From NCBI GenBank assembly GCA_028564675.1, contig JAOVVO010000004.1, positions 434,001 through 498,000 on the forward strand: a DNA stretch of 64,000 bases, given 5' to 3'. The notes under the pieces were generated by a model. It had not been told where the DNA came from, did no database searches, and saw nothing but the letters and a program-made list of their open reading frames with translations. Numbering within the stretch: position 1 is the stretch's first letter; every line of letters begins with the position of its first letter. Below are positions 11,941-25,073 of this stretch, in pieces. This DNA comes from Onchocerca lupi. Its lineage: Eukaryota; Nematoda; Chromadorea; Rhabditida; Onchocercidae. A program made the translations under genes and the position numbers.

Positions 11941-14900
11941 ATGGATGACGCTCATCAACTAACTAACTTTGGTCACCGTCCAGTTGGTGATAACGGCTGT
12001 CTTCTACTAACCAATGATAATCATATTTTTTTACGCGAAAATGGCCATGATACGAACAATGATAATAGTGATAAGGATGGTGATAATGGTGGTGACCATA
12101 ATCTTTTTCTGGTGAATTTTTTACTTCACTGTAAGTGGGATGATCTTCAGACTTTCCATACTTGAATATATAGATCGCTGCAAGAATGTTACTGCTTTAC
12201 TTTCCATTCTTTCAAATTAAGTTTCTGCTCATTTCATTAAAATAATGTAAATATAACTGTCATGAAGTTAAATTGAGTTTGCTTCATTTATTTAACCTGA
12301 AATATCACATTTAGGAGCCAAAAACACCAGTACGAAATACATCACTGCACACAAGTGAATCAAATGCATCAATGATTATTCATAATGAAGAAATTATTTT
12401 GAAAATGCATGATAATTCCATGCAGGTAAATTTCATGCATTCCATTCTGTTGCATTTTTTATCTCAAATCATACATTGCATTTTTGTTATATTTGCATTG
12501 TTCATTAATATGATAAAGAGCAAAAATGCATTTATAAAAGAAAAAATGTAAGGATAGTGGTCATAACAATTGTTTCATTTCAGAATACACTGCTTTATCA
12601 TTTGAACACTTTTCGGCGGAATCGTGAACTTTGTGACGTTGTCCTTTTTGTTCATGAAAAAGAAATTCTCGCTCATAAGGTCTTATTTACTCAATTTTTC
12701 CTCTTTTTGCAGAACGTTTTTAGCTTTCCTCCAGTTGAATTCAATAAAAAAGTGTATTAAATTCTTAGATGAAACATTATCATATTTTTAATTTATTATA
12801 TGAAGAAAATTTTCAGATTGTTTTGGCTGCTTGTTCACCTGCACTTATGGATATGTTTGTCAGACGTGAAAACGGAGATCAGTCTTCAAGTAATTATTTT
12901 AATAATGAATGTGTTTCGAAAATGATTTAAAAAATATCCTCCCCACTTGAGTTTTTCTAGGATGTTCGAAACGGAACACTGTAATTTTTTTGAAGTAATG
13001 GAAGAAATGAAAGTTACTAAAAGGATTAAACTTAGAAGCTGTCAAAGTTTTGATAAAAATTTGACTATTTTTCTTAAATTATTTTTCTAAAATAAGTTCT
13101 AATTCTTCACCAGTAACAGTTGCAGAGCGCATGAATACAATGACTTCAACTGGAAGGACCATTTCGCCACCGTTAACAACAGTTTCTGCCTCATCAATAA
13201 TACCACAGCCATTTTCTTATTACGAATTTGCTGAAGCAGATTATGATTGTTTCGAAGCTATTGTGAATTACGCCTATTCTTCTCAGTAAGCTTCCAATAC
13301 ATATCCAATATGGCTTCAGTGCATATTTTCGCTTTTTTCATAATTGCCTTCATGTTTTACTGAAGTTTTAGCCATGTTTATTATGATCAAAATATTTTCC
13401 AGTTTGGAAATAAGTAATAAAAAAGTTGGCGAGCTCTACAAAACAGCTTATGCTCTTCAAGTAACTCCAGTTGCCAAAGCTTGTGCTCGCTATCTAATCG
13501 GAAACCTTAATGTCATGGATTGCATCGGTAATCCTTGAATTTTTGTATTATTTATATGTTATATAGTGGTTCATTTTATATGTTCGTTTATATTTTATAT
13601 GTTATTTTGTATTTGTGTTTTGTCATTTCATGTTTCCATATTTATATTTTATATGTTCATTTTCGAGGGAACTACATGCCGACAACTGTGATTTCATCAA
13701 ATAATTATTTTTTCAAATAATGGAAAATTTAGGAATTCGTCGTCAAGCTAATATTAATGATGATGTGCTTGTGGAACAAGTTGATAATTTCATCGCTAAA
13801 AATTTCGCACAAATCGTTGATGAAAGTCCAGAATTCACTCATTTGCCTCTTATAAAGGTATTAATGGAGTCATTAAATCTCGAATAACATAAGCTAAATT
13901 CATTGAATTTCAGTTATAAATAGCATTTAAAAACTTTGCAGGTCCGTTTAATTTTGAGCATTGATGATACGAAACGACTCTGTTGGGGCGAGGATATCGC
14001 CCTGCGTGTTGTGCAGTACTTCCAATCTTTACCTCATACTAGTGATCGCATTGAACAGTGGATTGAACAGCTTGTGGAAAAGGTATTTCCAAATCAAGAG
14101 AAAAAAATAGAAGCAGCTTAAAATTGGTCTTTTTCAATATTTTAGTTAAAATTAAAACATGATGAATTTGCAGACGCATATGTTATACATGGAGACAGAC
14201 GACAAATTGCAGGATTGCTTGGAAATGAATGACCACAGTTCTGTGGGTGCATCTGACATAATTCAGGATTACAAGCGAACGGGTGGCTATTTACCGCGCA
14301 CATATAGTGGGAGGTAGTAGTTTTAAGAAATATTAAAAAAATATATATATATATATATTTCATGTTTGATCTAATATCAAGAAATAGAAATTAGTTAAGA
14401 ATTTATTGTTGAAATAAATGATCTTTGAAGAAGATACCGTTTTTCAGCAGTGTATTGGAGATGAAGACTCCTGCTCATCATATCACAGGTGCTACAGCAG
14501 TGCATCTGAATTCAGGTCGTTTAAGCAACACAAAACTATCGTCTGCAGATAGTAACGATTCATTGAGCTCGAGCACTGAACATGATGATGAATCTTATAA
14601 ACTGATCGCTGTACAGCAAGCCGCTGGTGAGAATAAAATTAAGATAAAGATATTGTTAAGCATGTTGGGGGTATTTTTTGGAATTGCAGTCATACTATAG
14701 ATGATGCTTGTGATCTAGATAAAATATTAAATCGAATTTTATTTTATAATTTGTACATCACTGTTTTTGTAACAAACAATCACCATTGGTTCAATTACTT
14801 TCACATTATGATGCTGATGGGATGGCACAGAAATCTAAAATATATCGGAAAACATGGTTTCGAAAGTATCTATTCTTTATCTTAAGAAGACTTTCGGATC

Positions 14901-17530
14901 GCAGTGGCAGTATTTCACCGGTGTTTGATTGCGCTCAGCATTCAGCTTTCCGGAACTGAAAATGTTATAAAACCACGCATGATTTCACCGAATGTTGTAC
15001 CTTCATCAACCTTTGGAACAGTGCAACAGCGAGAACTTGGAGAAGAAACAGTTGTGAGGTTTGAATTTAAATTTTGTTTCTAAAACTTCTGAATTAATGA
15101 TTTTATTGTTGATCATTTGTATTAATTTTTTAACAAGATGAAGATATGCAGGAAAAATTTCTATAATTTCATTAAAATGATTTTTCCGAAGAATTACAAC
15201 GGCCTGCATTGATCGGCCACTTTTTTCCATTGATTCTTCTGTTTTTCATTATAGATTGATATCATCAGAGAACGATTCACATATCCCATTGCCGCAGATG
15301 GAGAGTCCAAGGTGTTCCGTTGGAGGTGCTTTTATTGACGGGAAAATCATTGTTTGTGGTGAGCAATTATTTCATTTGTGTATATATTTATGCTGTCAAT
15401 GAAATTTATTTTTTGTTAAAATTATGTAGCTTCAAAGAATTATAAAATATTAATCTTTAGTTTGCAGGTGGTTATGATCGTGGCAAATGTTTGGATTCAG
15501 TGGAAGAGTATAATTTGTTAAAGGGTAGTTGGCGTCGTTTAGCTGATATGGCACAATGCCGTGGTCGTTTCGATGCAGCTGTTGTAGGAAGCAAAGTTTA
15601 CGCTGTTGCTGGTGCTTTCTTGTCTCTAATTTAATATATTGAGTAAGCAGTTTTCGAACAGAACATTCAGTTGAACCTTTTTCTGTGTTCTTCATAGAAT
15701 TTCAATCATAGTATTCCGTCATTAGGGAAAGTTTTGAATTATGCTTCACAACCATTGTTTATTGAGCAAGTTAGCATTCATTTTCATTGGTAAGGTAGCA
15801 GTGGAAGTGTGGATTTGAAAACAGTGGAATGTTACGATTCAAAAATCGAGAAATGGTCACCAGTAAAATCGTTACATCACGGACGCAGTCATAATGGTTC
15901 TTTTTACATTCTTAGAATTAAAAGAATTAATTATATCAAAAAATTTTCAACCCAACATATTGATTATGACATTAACTGAAGTATTTGTTGCTTCAAAAAA
16001 AACTCCTTTGTATGTAATACGAAATAGATCATTTCGGTGAGCTAGTTATCTTGTCTTTTGTATGTATTTGTTCAATACCTCAGTATTTCAGCTTTATTGT
16101 TAACTTTTGTGTTCTTGTTAATTTTAGAATTCGTTTGAAATTGTAGATTTTAAGCATGAAAATAAAACTTTTCATTTTATGTTGTGCTGCTTTGGATGAA
16201 TTAATCTATTGTATGGGAGGTTGTTGTGAGCAGAGCGTTTTGGGTGAATGCGAAAGGTATAATCCCGAATTAGATGAATGGACATCAATAGCGCCGCTGC
16301 GAACAGCACGTTTTCAGGTAATATTTTTCTTCTGTTTAGAGCAATACCTTAATTTTTTTTAATTTTATAATATCTGATCGATCAAAAAATAAAAAGAGAG
16401 ATTATACCTCTCTGAGTTTGTACCGCTCTGAGTTTCTCTCTTGAAATATATAACTTCTGTTGAAAATCCCTTACTAGGCTGGTTGTACTTCATGGCATGG
16501 CCTCGTGATTGTTTGTGGAGGATGCAATGGTTGGAAATGTCTGGATTCAGTAGATGCCTACTATCCAAAGACGGGAAAATGGCAAAGATTAGCTCCTTTG
16601 AAAACAGCTAGACGTGGATCTGCTGTTGCTGTGGTAAAAGGTTTGTTGGAAATAAAACATTATAATTTGATAAGAATGAATTCTACTATTTTCAAGTCAT
16701 TGCATTAAGTCTTTGTATATTTGAAAGCTTGACATGAATAATGGTTTTCGCGTTTAGTTGAATGTCAATGTAAAAAAAAAAAAGAAAAAGAAAAAACATT
16801 TCTAGATTCTTTGTTTGTTATTGGTGGTCACGACGGCACGCACTCGTTAAATTCTGTAGAAATCTTGGATAGTCCAACTGGAGAATGGCGTTCAGGTCCA
16901 TCGCTTATTATCCCACGTGCTAATGTTAAGGCTACAGTAGCTTCGGGTGGTGAAATATATCTTTTGGGTGGTTTCGACGGTACACAGTTCCTTTCTTCGA
17001 TTGAAGTGCTCAGTAGCGGTTCGATTTATCTCAATACAAGAAATCTTTTTGTTATTTTTCTTTAATGGATTAGTTAGTTCGTAAAATTGAAATCTTATAA
17101 TTTTTTAGGACAAAATCATTTGCTGTTATTTAATAGATTCAAGATTATTTCTCATAGCAGTCCTTATTTTTTCCCCTTTGTCTTCTATCTTTATTTACTC
17201 CTTTAATATGAAAAGAGATTATCGTATCTGAAAATCAAGAGAAGTAATCAAAATTAAGAAAATCTGAGTTTCGCTTAATATTTGATTATATTAGTATTTC
17301 CGGCGGCATCCTCAGATGATTATGAGAATCTCAAAAACAATCATATTTTTTTTAAAGAAAATTAGATTAATGAATATTTTTTTTGTAAGGAAAATTTTTA
17401 TTGGACAGTTTAAGATTTTTAATAATAAAAAAATTTATAGGATGAATTCTGAGAATTTCAATTTGTTACAGTGTTAGAGTGTAAAAATGTTCATTTTTCA
17501 GAATTGGTTGGTTGGCGAAATTGGCAGTGA
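11941..17530 (+). CDS. IVNS1ABP: BTB-BACK-Kelch protein, IVNS1ABP orthologue
   Basis: Eighteen exons can be chained, about 800 codons: 11941-12111, 12315-12425, 12584-12679, 12817-12889, 13114-13285, 13403-13527, 13733-13857, 13942-14082, 14174-14313, 14448-14626, 14905-15058, 15255-15358, 15468-15611, 15795-15896, about 16147-16317, 16478-16640, 16806-17018 and 17502-17530 (TGA). Domain order is an acidic Asn/Asp-rich leader, BTB (ELCDVVLFVHEKEILAHK, then VLAACSPALMDMF), BACK (VEQVDNFIAKNF, IEQLVEKTHMLYMETDDKL) and six Kelch blades with GG doublets (IIVCGGYDRGKCLDSVEEY through IYLLGGFDG). The BACK-to-linker wording and a hydrophobic linker segment before the blades match human IVNS1ABP, a Kelch adaptor linked to actin stability and splicing factors. 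BTB-Kelch proteins often act as CUL3 substrate adaptors, which is inferred here. The fifteenth exon has no acceptor of matching phase (see findings). The ATG at 11941 is the best start seen but not certain. One acceptor (15794) is AAG. Confidence 0.85.
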
Positions 17531-20500
17531 GAGAAAAAATTAAATGATCTGGAGAAATCAGTTATTATTATTGAGAACATAACGAAAGAATTTTAGAATA
17601 CTGAAGTGTTTTATGAAGAAATTGAACGATTCGCAGTTGTACCAAATTATTTGTACGATTGAACTGACTGTTGGTGTTATATATTTATATCTTTGTACGC
17701 GAGAAAAATTTTCCGAACTATTTTTGAATGAAGGTTGAGCTATTCAATTTTGTTTTTCGGTTCTAACTTTGTTTGTTTAATTAATTATCAAAATTAACCT
17801 AATAACTGAGCTTCTACTATTTTCGTCTAATTAGTGATTGACTACATCACAAATATTAATTTGTGGGAAATACTGGATATGAACACTAGGACTTCCATTT
17901 TGAATTTACTTTGACTTTGGAGTACTATAAAGTCTGGACAAAGGAAATAATGCTAATGTTATGTTAACTATTCATCAAATATAAGACATTTAAATGACCC
18001 TTCTTATGTTTCTCATCATTACCGTGAAGTTGATTTATTAAAAGTCCAATGAGTAAAAAAAGAGATTTAGCGGGAGACATCACTTGGGAGAAAAATACAT
18101 AAAATAGTGGGAGACAGAAGTATAAAAGAATTCTTGTCGAGAATTTCTTTGTGCATAGATATTTTGAGCGAAAAAAGCACTAAGCCTATCGAATTGCTCA
18201 TATTCTACATTATCCATATGTTTTTTATTTTTTATTTGGAGGCTTTTGATTTCAACTGATAGTTCTCTTAAGTTGAGATATTTTTTTTTTAAATTTTAAA
18301 AAAAAATTTTTTTTCCATAGTTTTTCCATACTTGTCGATAATAATTTCATAATTCTTATCGACAATTATGATCAAGTCAAACTCCTCCCCTTTTTTTAAA
18401 TAGTAACGAACAAATCACTTCCAGTCAACAAAAACATAAGTCAAGGAATGTAAAGTAGGGGATGTCTTTATATTTGTGTATTGCTGCTTACATATATTGC
18501 CTATTATCAATATTTGTTTGATCGATATTTGAAACAAAGTTTTTCTAAGTTTTCTAAAAATTTTTTCTTCAGGCTTTTAATTTGATAGTTTAATTTTAAT
18601 TCGGTTCAATAACTATTTTGAAATATAGTAAGTATTACTATGCGTCTCCATTCATGCATTATAGCTGAAGCATTCCAAATTTAAAAGAAACCAATTTCTT
18701 GAAGAAATATTTTGTTTGCAACTCAGCTGATGGATTCTGCTCGTTTGTTTACACGAACATTCGTCACTGCAAGCCGCTCTATGCACATCAAAATACTGCA
18801 ATGAGTCATCAAGCAATGATGATAAGCTGCGTTATGCAAATCTGTTGAATCTCTATCCACCTAATAAGTAAAATATTTTTGTTTTTCAAAATGTTTTAAT
18901 GGTCGGACGGGCGTAGATGTCGCCAGGTTTTATTTCTACTTCTTATTTTTATTTTGTGCAAGTATAGTTTTTCTTAATAAAAATGAAATTCAATACTAAA
19001 TTTAGCTATTAATATTGGTTTGGGTTCGTAGGGATTTTTTCATTTTTCTTCCTTTCTGAGTTTTGTACTCTTACGATTACAACGGACATTTCATGCTGAG
19101 TAGAATTACACAATTTGAAATACAACAAGAAATACATGGAACAGATATGTGTCATTAGATCTTTGAAAAGAGAGATAATTAATATGAGGAAGGGGATTAA
19201 AAAAATACTAATCGGCTGAAACATTTTTCATCCGTTATGTAAATATGTCATTATTGAGGATAGTGCATATTATATGTCTATTTCTCTGCCCAAATATATG
19301 TTTTTGCTTCACTATGAAATTTGATGCTTATGCCATTCTTACTTTAAAGTTTGACAACGAATATACCCTTCTTAGTTTCACATTTTATTCTTGAAACTAT
19401 CAAAATGCGTATCTTGGTGTCAAGGAAAATATCAAATTGATTTGTATAAACTTTTGTTTATTTTCAGTTTTCTCTTTACCGCCTAATTACTGAGTCCAAG
19501 AAAGTTAAGATTTATATAAGGTTTAGCAACAGCTTAGAATAAGTAATTTATCATTAAAAACAACACTGCTATTTAGCAGAACTGTTACAGAAGCAAAAAT
19601 TTCTTCACTTACATGAGTGCATAATGTAAATAATTTTTTGAGTTGCACTGAACGAACTTTTTTTCAAAGAATTGTTTTTCTTACCCTATTCTGCGTGAGA
19701 ATTACAATTTTACGGGAAAATCATTTGCTTTGAGCATGCATATTTCTTATATAATTGAGTTTTTTAATTTTTGTTGCCGTGGAACAAATAAGTTTTCGGA
19801 GAATTTGATAAACAGTTAATAGCAAAAGTTCATCAATATTAATTCAATTCCACACTATTTTCTCACATTGCATGTTCAATTCCGTATATATTATTGAATA
19901 ATTGCCAGAAATGTCTGAGAATCCATGCAATGATTGTCTTTTTGGAAGTTCAACGTATGCTTGACATAAACGACTGTCGCAGAGAAAATATCGTGAAAGT
20001 CTACTAATTATTCATTTTAATCCATCAGCTGGTTATGTTTTCGTTTCCTAAAAAATCTTTCAGTTTAATGTTTAAGCAGCATTAGTGATGGGACTTACTG
20101 GCCATATTAGTTTAATTATTTTTCTGTTCATTTCCGCACTTACTATCTTTATTGTTGCGATATTCTAACATAAGTTATGTGCAATATATTATAAGACGAT
20201 GTTAATTTTTAAAATTTTTTTTAGATCTGGTCAATTAAATATATCAAATATATCATACACACAGATGAGCATAATGATATGCAGCAAGCATGGATGAAAC
20301 GTCATACTTAATCCTGCTGAAACAACATATCGTCATGAAGATAATTTATGGGAAACATTTTGGCGAAATTGGCCTGTGGATATTTAGTTGTGGTCGAAAA
20401 TTTTGGTAATTTTTTTTAGTTCCAAAGTTTCAAAGTTGAATTTTGAATTTGAAAGGAAAGATGAATTAAATTGCATAAAGATGTAGAGAATATTGGTTTT

Positions 20501-20582
20501 GTTGTGAATGTAATTTTACTCCTAAAATTTCTAAATTTTGTACTACTCCAGTTTTAGTAAAGTCAACATTGAGTTCGTTCAA
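17531..20582. other. Intergenic, AT-rich
   Basis: No gene is seen. A small perfect hairpin lies at 18332-18365 (10-bp arms TTGTCGATAA, 14-base loop). A minus-strand open frame at 19009-19224 has no features of a real protein. Confidence 0.45.
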
Positions 20583-23500
20583 ATGTTAATCAAGAAGGCA
20601 AGACTTAAAACTCTGAAAAGGTATGGAGCAAGTACAGCTTGCCTGTTCATCATTTTTTTATGGGCTATAGGCTGGACGGATTACATTTTCGAAAAGTCTT
20701 TCTCGAAATTCAAATGGCCACCATATATAAATGTTCGGGAGCAGGTATTTTCTAGTTTTCGAGAATTTATGGCTATAGACGTATAATCACTGATAAATAT
20801 AAGCAAATGTTACAAAAATTTGAAGATATAGAGAGGTAAAACAACAGTTTTAAAATACTGGACAAGTTAGAGAGAATTTTTCATTTTAAGTAAAATCGAG
20901 AATCAACAATGTAAAGTCTTTTCGTTAAAAGAATTCCAATTTTTTTTATTCGAAAAGGTATTTGGAAATCATTTCTTAATTTACCTCCTATAAATTTTTT
21001 CTTAATTCAATAAAAGATTACTTTTTTATAAAGTGAACATGTTAGCAATGTTCAAATTTATTATTCATTTGTGTAGGTACTATTGGAGTTAAATGGTCAA
21101 CCATCATCTTATCTTTACGAGAATGACTGGGCTTATTTTGAACCACTTCATATTCCTGCATGCGAGGTTATTAAGAAAATGAATAATTTTTTACTAATCA
21201 TTGTGAAATCTTCACCGTCACATTTCTTAGTAAGTTTTTTGAAAACTTTTTCCAAAAATAATTTTATGAGATACTATCAGTTTGAGAAATTGACTTTATG
21301 GCTTTTTTATGGTATGAAATATCCTCATCCTTTTTTGTAGCTTAGCATGTAGTACTAACATCATCAATATCTGAGTGCATATCGCAGTTTGTTGAAATTT
21401 CTGACATTTAATACAGTAAGCATGAGCTGATTATCTGCATCGTTGCTTGCTTGTTCCAAACCACTTCGAAGAAAAAACTTACGATGGATAAAATCTTTAT
21501 TTTTGGATATTTTATAAAGTATTAAATTAAATGAATTGTTTCTAATCTTAGAAACGACAAACAATACGTGTTACGTGGGGTTCAGTGCTCAGTCATTCTG
21601 AATTCACTATTAGGACAATATTTGTAATTGGTCGAGAATCTTTTAGTCAGAAAAGTGAACAACTGCAGGAAGAAATTAATTCACACAAGGATATATTAGT
21701 TGGTGATTATATTGATAGTTATCGAAATAATACACTGAAGGTTTGTTATTTTTGGATTTCTTTAAATACGCTTAAAGCATTCTAAAATGTAACTTCCGTA
21801 AAAACTCCAGTTTCATGTTGATTTTTTGATTTTGGCTAATTTAAAACATTATTTGATTTTCCATTCACAAAAAAAATCAAATCTGATTTTGACAAGTAAA
21901 TTTATATCATTTTTATATAGAAATTTTTTAGGAGATCAACTAGGACTCAAGCGACATTCTCAGCGAATGAAGCACACTGAAGCTTACATTTTAAAGCTCA
22001 TATAAAGCCTATAGTAATGAAGCTTGTGTAGTTTAGAAAAATAGTTTTATGTCTCTTTTAAAAATTGTGAAGAATAGAAAGATTTAATAAGGGCTGAGTT
22101 CATAAATAATAAGGAATTCCAAAATAATAAAGAGCTCCAAAAATTATTTAAAGTGAAAGTATTTATCGTTATTTTGGTATTTTAACTTCTTTTCAGTTTT
22201 TATCAGCTGTGCAGTTTTCATTCAATTATTGTTATCAGCAATATACTGTTCCCTATGCACTTTTTGTCGATGATGATTATTTGGTTTTGGTGCGAAACCT
22301 CATAGCAGAAGTGAAAAAATATGATACGCATGAGCCGCTTTATATGGGATGGAGATTTGATACGCGACCATTTAGAACCAGATTTCACAAGCATCGGGTA
22401 AAGTGTTGAAATTGTTGATTAATAATGGCAATAATTTATTTATTATTTTGATGTGTGAGATCAACTTATTTATAGAAAATCCTTTTATTAAGACTTGTAA
22501 GATCTAATTTTAAGTGAAAGACAAATATGGATATTAAATAGTAAATTTATCATGTTTTAAAAACATGTATCATCCACTTATTGAGCATATAAAGCAGGAA
22601 TCCAGATATTTATAAGGGTTAATAAGTTTCTCTCCTTTGTTTTCCTCACTATCTTCAATGTTTTCATTTTTGATGCCATTTACGCAATCTGGTTTGCTAG
22701 CTTTTGTATTCAGTAATCTTGCATTAATGTTTGACGCGTATAAAGCAATTGGTGTGAGTGAGAGTTGCAATGAAGGAAATGATATGTAGCCTCTGTTTTT
22801 TTGTAAATGAAAGAATGCTGTGAATGACAAGATGAATCACTGAATCAAATAATTTTAGAAGATAAAACAACGTCTCTATGAAAAGTGGAGAGAAGCGAGA
22901 ATTACTACTGCTCTTTTTTGTTTACTTTAATATGAACTGTGATAAAATGGAATGCATCACATGACAGTTTAAATATTTAATGAAACGTCGAAAATAAGAT
23001 CCGAAACAAATGCAAACAACAAAATTACATCGAGATGCTTTTAATGTTAATGATGAGTCATATATTAAAGTAAAATGCGACATGTTCACTGTGAATTTAC
23101 GGTTGATAACAAAATTTGGAAATCGTTTTGTGAGAAGCTAGAACTTTCGAAATTGATGTTTATAAAAACATAGAACAAGGAAGAGTTAAACAGATATTTT
23201 TGAACGGATCTTAGTTTGTGTGCTTGGGAAGATAAAAACTGAATAATTAAATAAGCATATTCATATCATCTGCTATTCTAATCATAATCATATATAAGTC
23301 ATACTAATTATTGAGTCGGTTACTCATTGATTTCATTTAACTTTAAAATAGAAGTTTTCAAAAATTCTTTGGTTAACACAAAGAGACTGAAAAGCAAATT
23401 TATCGGTCTGATTCACTAACTTAATTTACTAAGCAAAGAAACAGAAGGCTTGTTTTTACATGCATTTATTTGCAGGTATCCATCGCAACATATCCTTTCA

Positions 23501-23787
23501 ATCGTTATCCAGCTTATATATCGGCTGGTGCAGTATTGTTATCATCACAGACCATTCGCGAAATGTATTATGCAATACAACATACGAGACTTTATTCATA
23601 TGACGATATTTATGCTGGTATATTAGCGAAATTATTGAAGTTGTCCGTCAAACATAATAAAAACATGCATTTCTGGGAAACAGAAATTGGTGTCGAAGAA
23701 GCAAAAACTCTGATTTGTGCACATGGATTTGAAGAAGAGCGTTTGAATTTAGTCTATAACGAGCTCAGGATTAAAAAAATTCTATAA
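20583..23787 (+). CDS. GT31 beta-1,3-galactosyltransferase
   Basis: Five phase-0 exons join cleanly: 20583-20744, 21077-21229, 21552-21740, 22197-22397 and 23476-23787 (TAA). They encode 338 residues, the usual size for the family. The protein starts with a short basic cytosolic tail and one membrane anchor at about residues 15-31 (ACLFIIFLWAIGW), giving a type II Golgi topology. GT31 motifs follow in order: RQTIRVTWGS, a DILVGDYIDSYRNNTLK block, the metal-binding DDD of FVDDDYLV, YMGWRFDTRP, YPAYISAGAVLLS and the acidic DDIYAGILA. The family transfers galactose or GlcNAc in beta-1,3 linkage from UDP-sugar to glycoproteins or glycolipids. The spacing and RNNTLK wording resemble the nematode bre-2/bre-5 branch that builds arthroseries glycolipids, but the exact acceptor sugar is not decided by sequence. 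The ATG at 20583 is chosen because it directly precedes the basic tail and anchor. Confidence 0.9.
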
Positions 23788-25073
23788 TGAATAAAGTTCA
23801 AGGCTATTGGTTAATGAAAAAGTTAAGAATCTTATGAAGGTTTGCGCCTATTTCTATTTTGTTATTGCTTTAAAAAGATAAAATATATACGAGATGCTGA
23901 CTACTTTCTACTGAATACTAAAACTGAAGATATTCAACTAGGCATTCCATATTTTTGTACATTACCTCCTCATTTCTGCATAAATTATGACACACTATCT
24001 GGAAAAGTAGAATTTCTTCTACTTACATCCGTGATAAAACAGCAGAACTATTACTAGCAAGAGTTGGATTTAGATAGCGAAGTTCATATTGGCATATTCA
24101 TTGTGACGCTCCTAACTTATCCTTATTTACTAAGAAGGAATATATAGTTGCACCGAATATATGTCAACAGTGAAAAATTCGGCAGACAAATATGACAAGG
24201 GAATAAATTACGTTTAACCCTTTCATTTTTTTTTTAAACCGTCCAAGTCCTTAATAACATTCCAATCGATATAAAGCTCGCCGTAAGATTCCTCCCGACT
24301 TCTCATCAGATTTGAGATCAGTCTTTGATAGAGCATTCAAAATTCTATTTCTTAGATCTTTGTATAAAGAAACTTGAACGTAACTCTCTGCAGCATTCCC
24401 ATTTCGATAAATTTCCATGCGTCAATGGCAAATTAGTTATGATTAAGTAATTCCAAATCGACTGTTTAAAAAGTAATGATAAATGAATATGGATATAACA
24501 CAAGATATAGTTCCGAATGGAAACGATATTGCATGTTACTCTGAATCTTTCTTTACTTAATTCATATTGAACTGAAGGTAGTGCCGTTGGTCTCAATCAC
24601 AGAAGTCGTAAATACTGTTAGCATTCTGATAGTGCTTTTCGTAATCACTTTCATTCACTTCTGTAAGATGCAATGAGTACTAGAAAGGCAGTATTTACAT
24701 TTCCGCAAAAATACAGCTGCACTGCATAAAGCACACTGTATAGTTTCGAAACATTATTCGGTAACACAACGATTTGGAATAATACAATGAATGTTTTTGA
24801 TAACTGCTTCTCAATAATAAGGTAATATATTCACTCAAATACCAATAAAAGTTCTTTGCATATTCTTCTCTCATGGGATCTACATGAAATAAGAGTATGT
24901 ATCTCTTTTAAATATCTTCAAATTAAAATCTGTTTGGTATTTAAATTTAACAGTATGCTAAGTTAAACAATAAAAGGAGATGTAGAAATCCTATTCCAAA
25001 ACTTCGAGGATAACATTTCTGAGTCTCAGTAAAGAGTATGTACGTAAAAAAGGGCATATCATATCATATCATA
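23788..25073. other. Intergenic between convergent genes
   Basis: No gene is seen. The interval holds the 3' ends of the galactosyltransferase (+) and of the unidentified helical protein (-). A short TCATA repeat runs at about 25056-25075. Confidence 0.45.
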
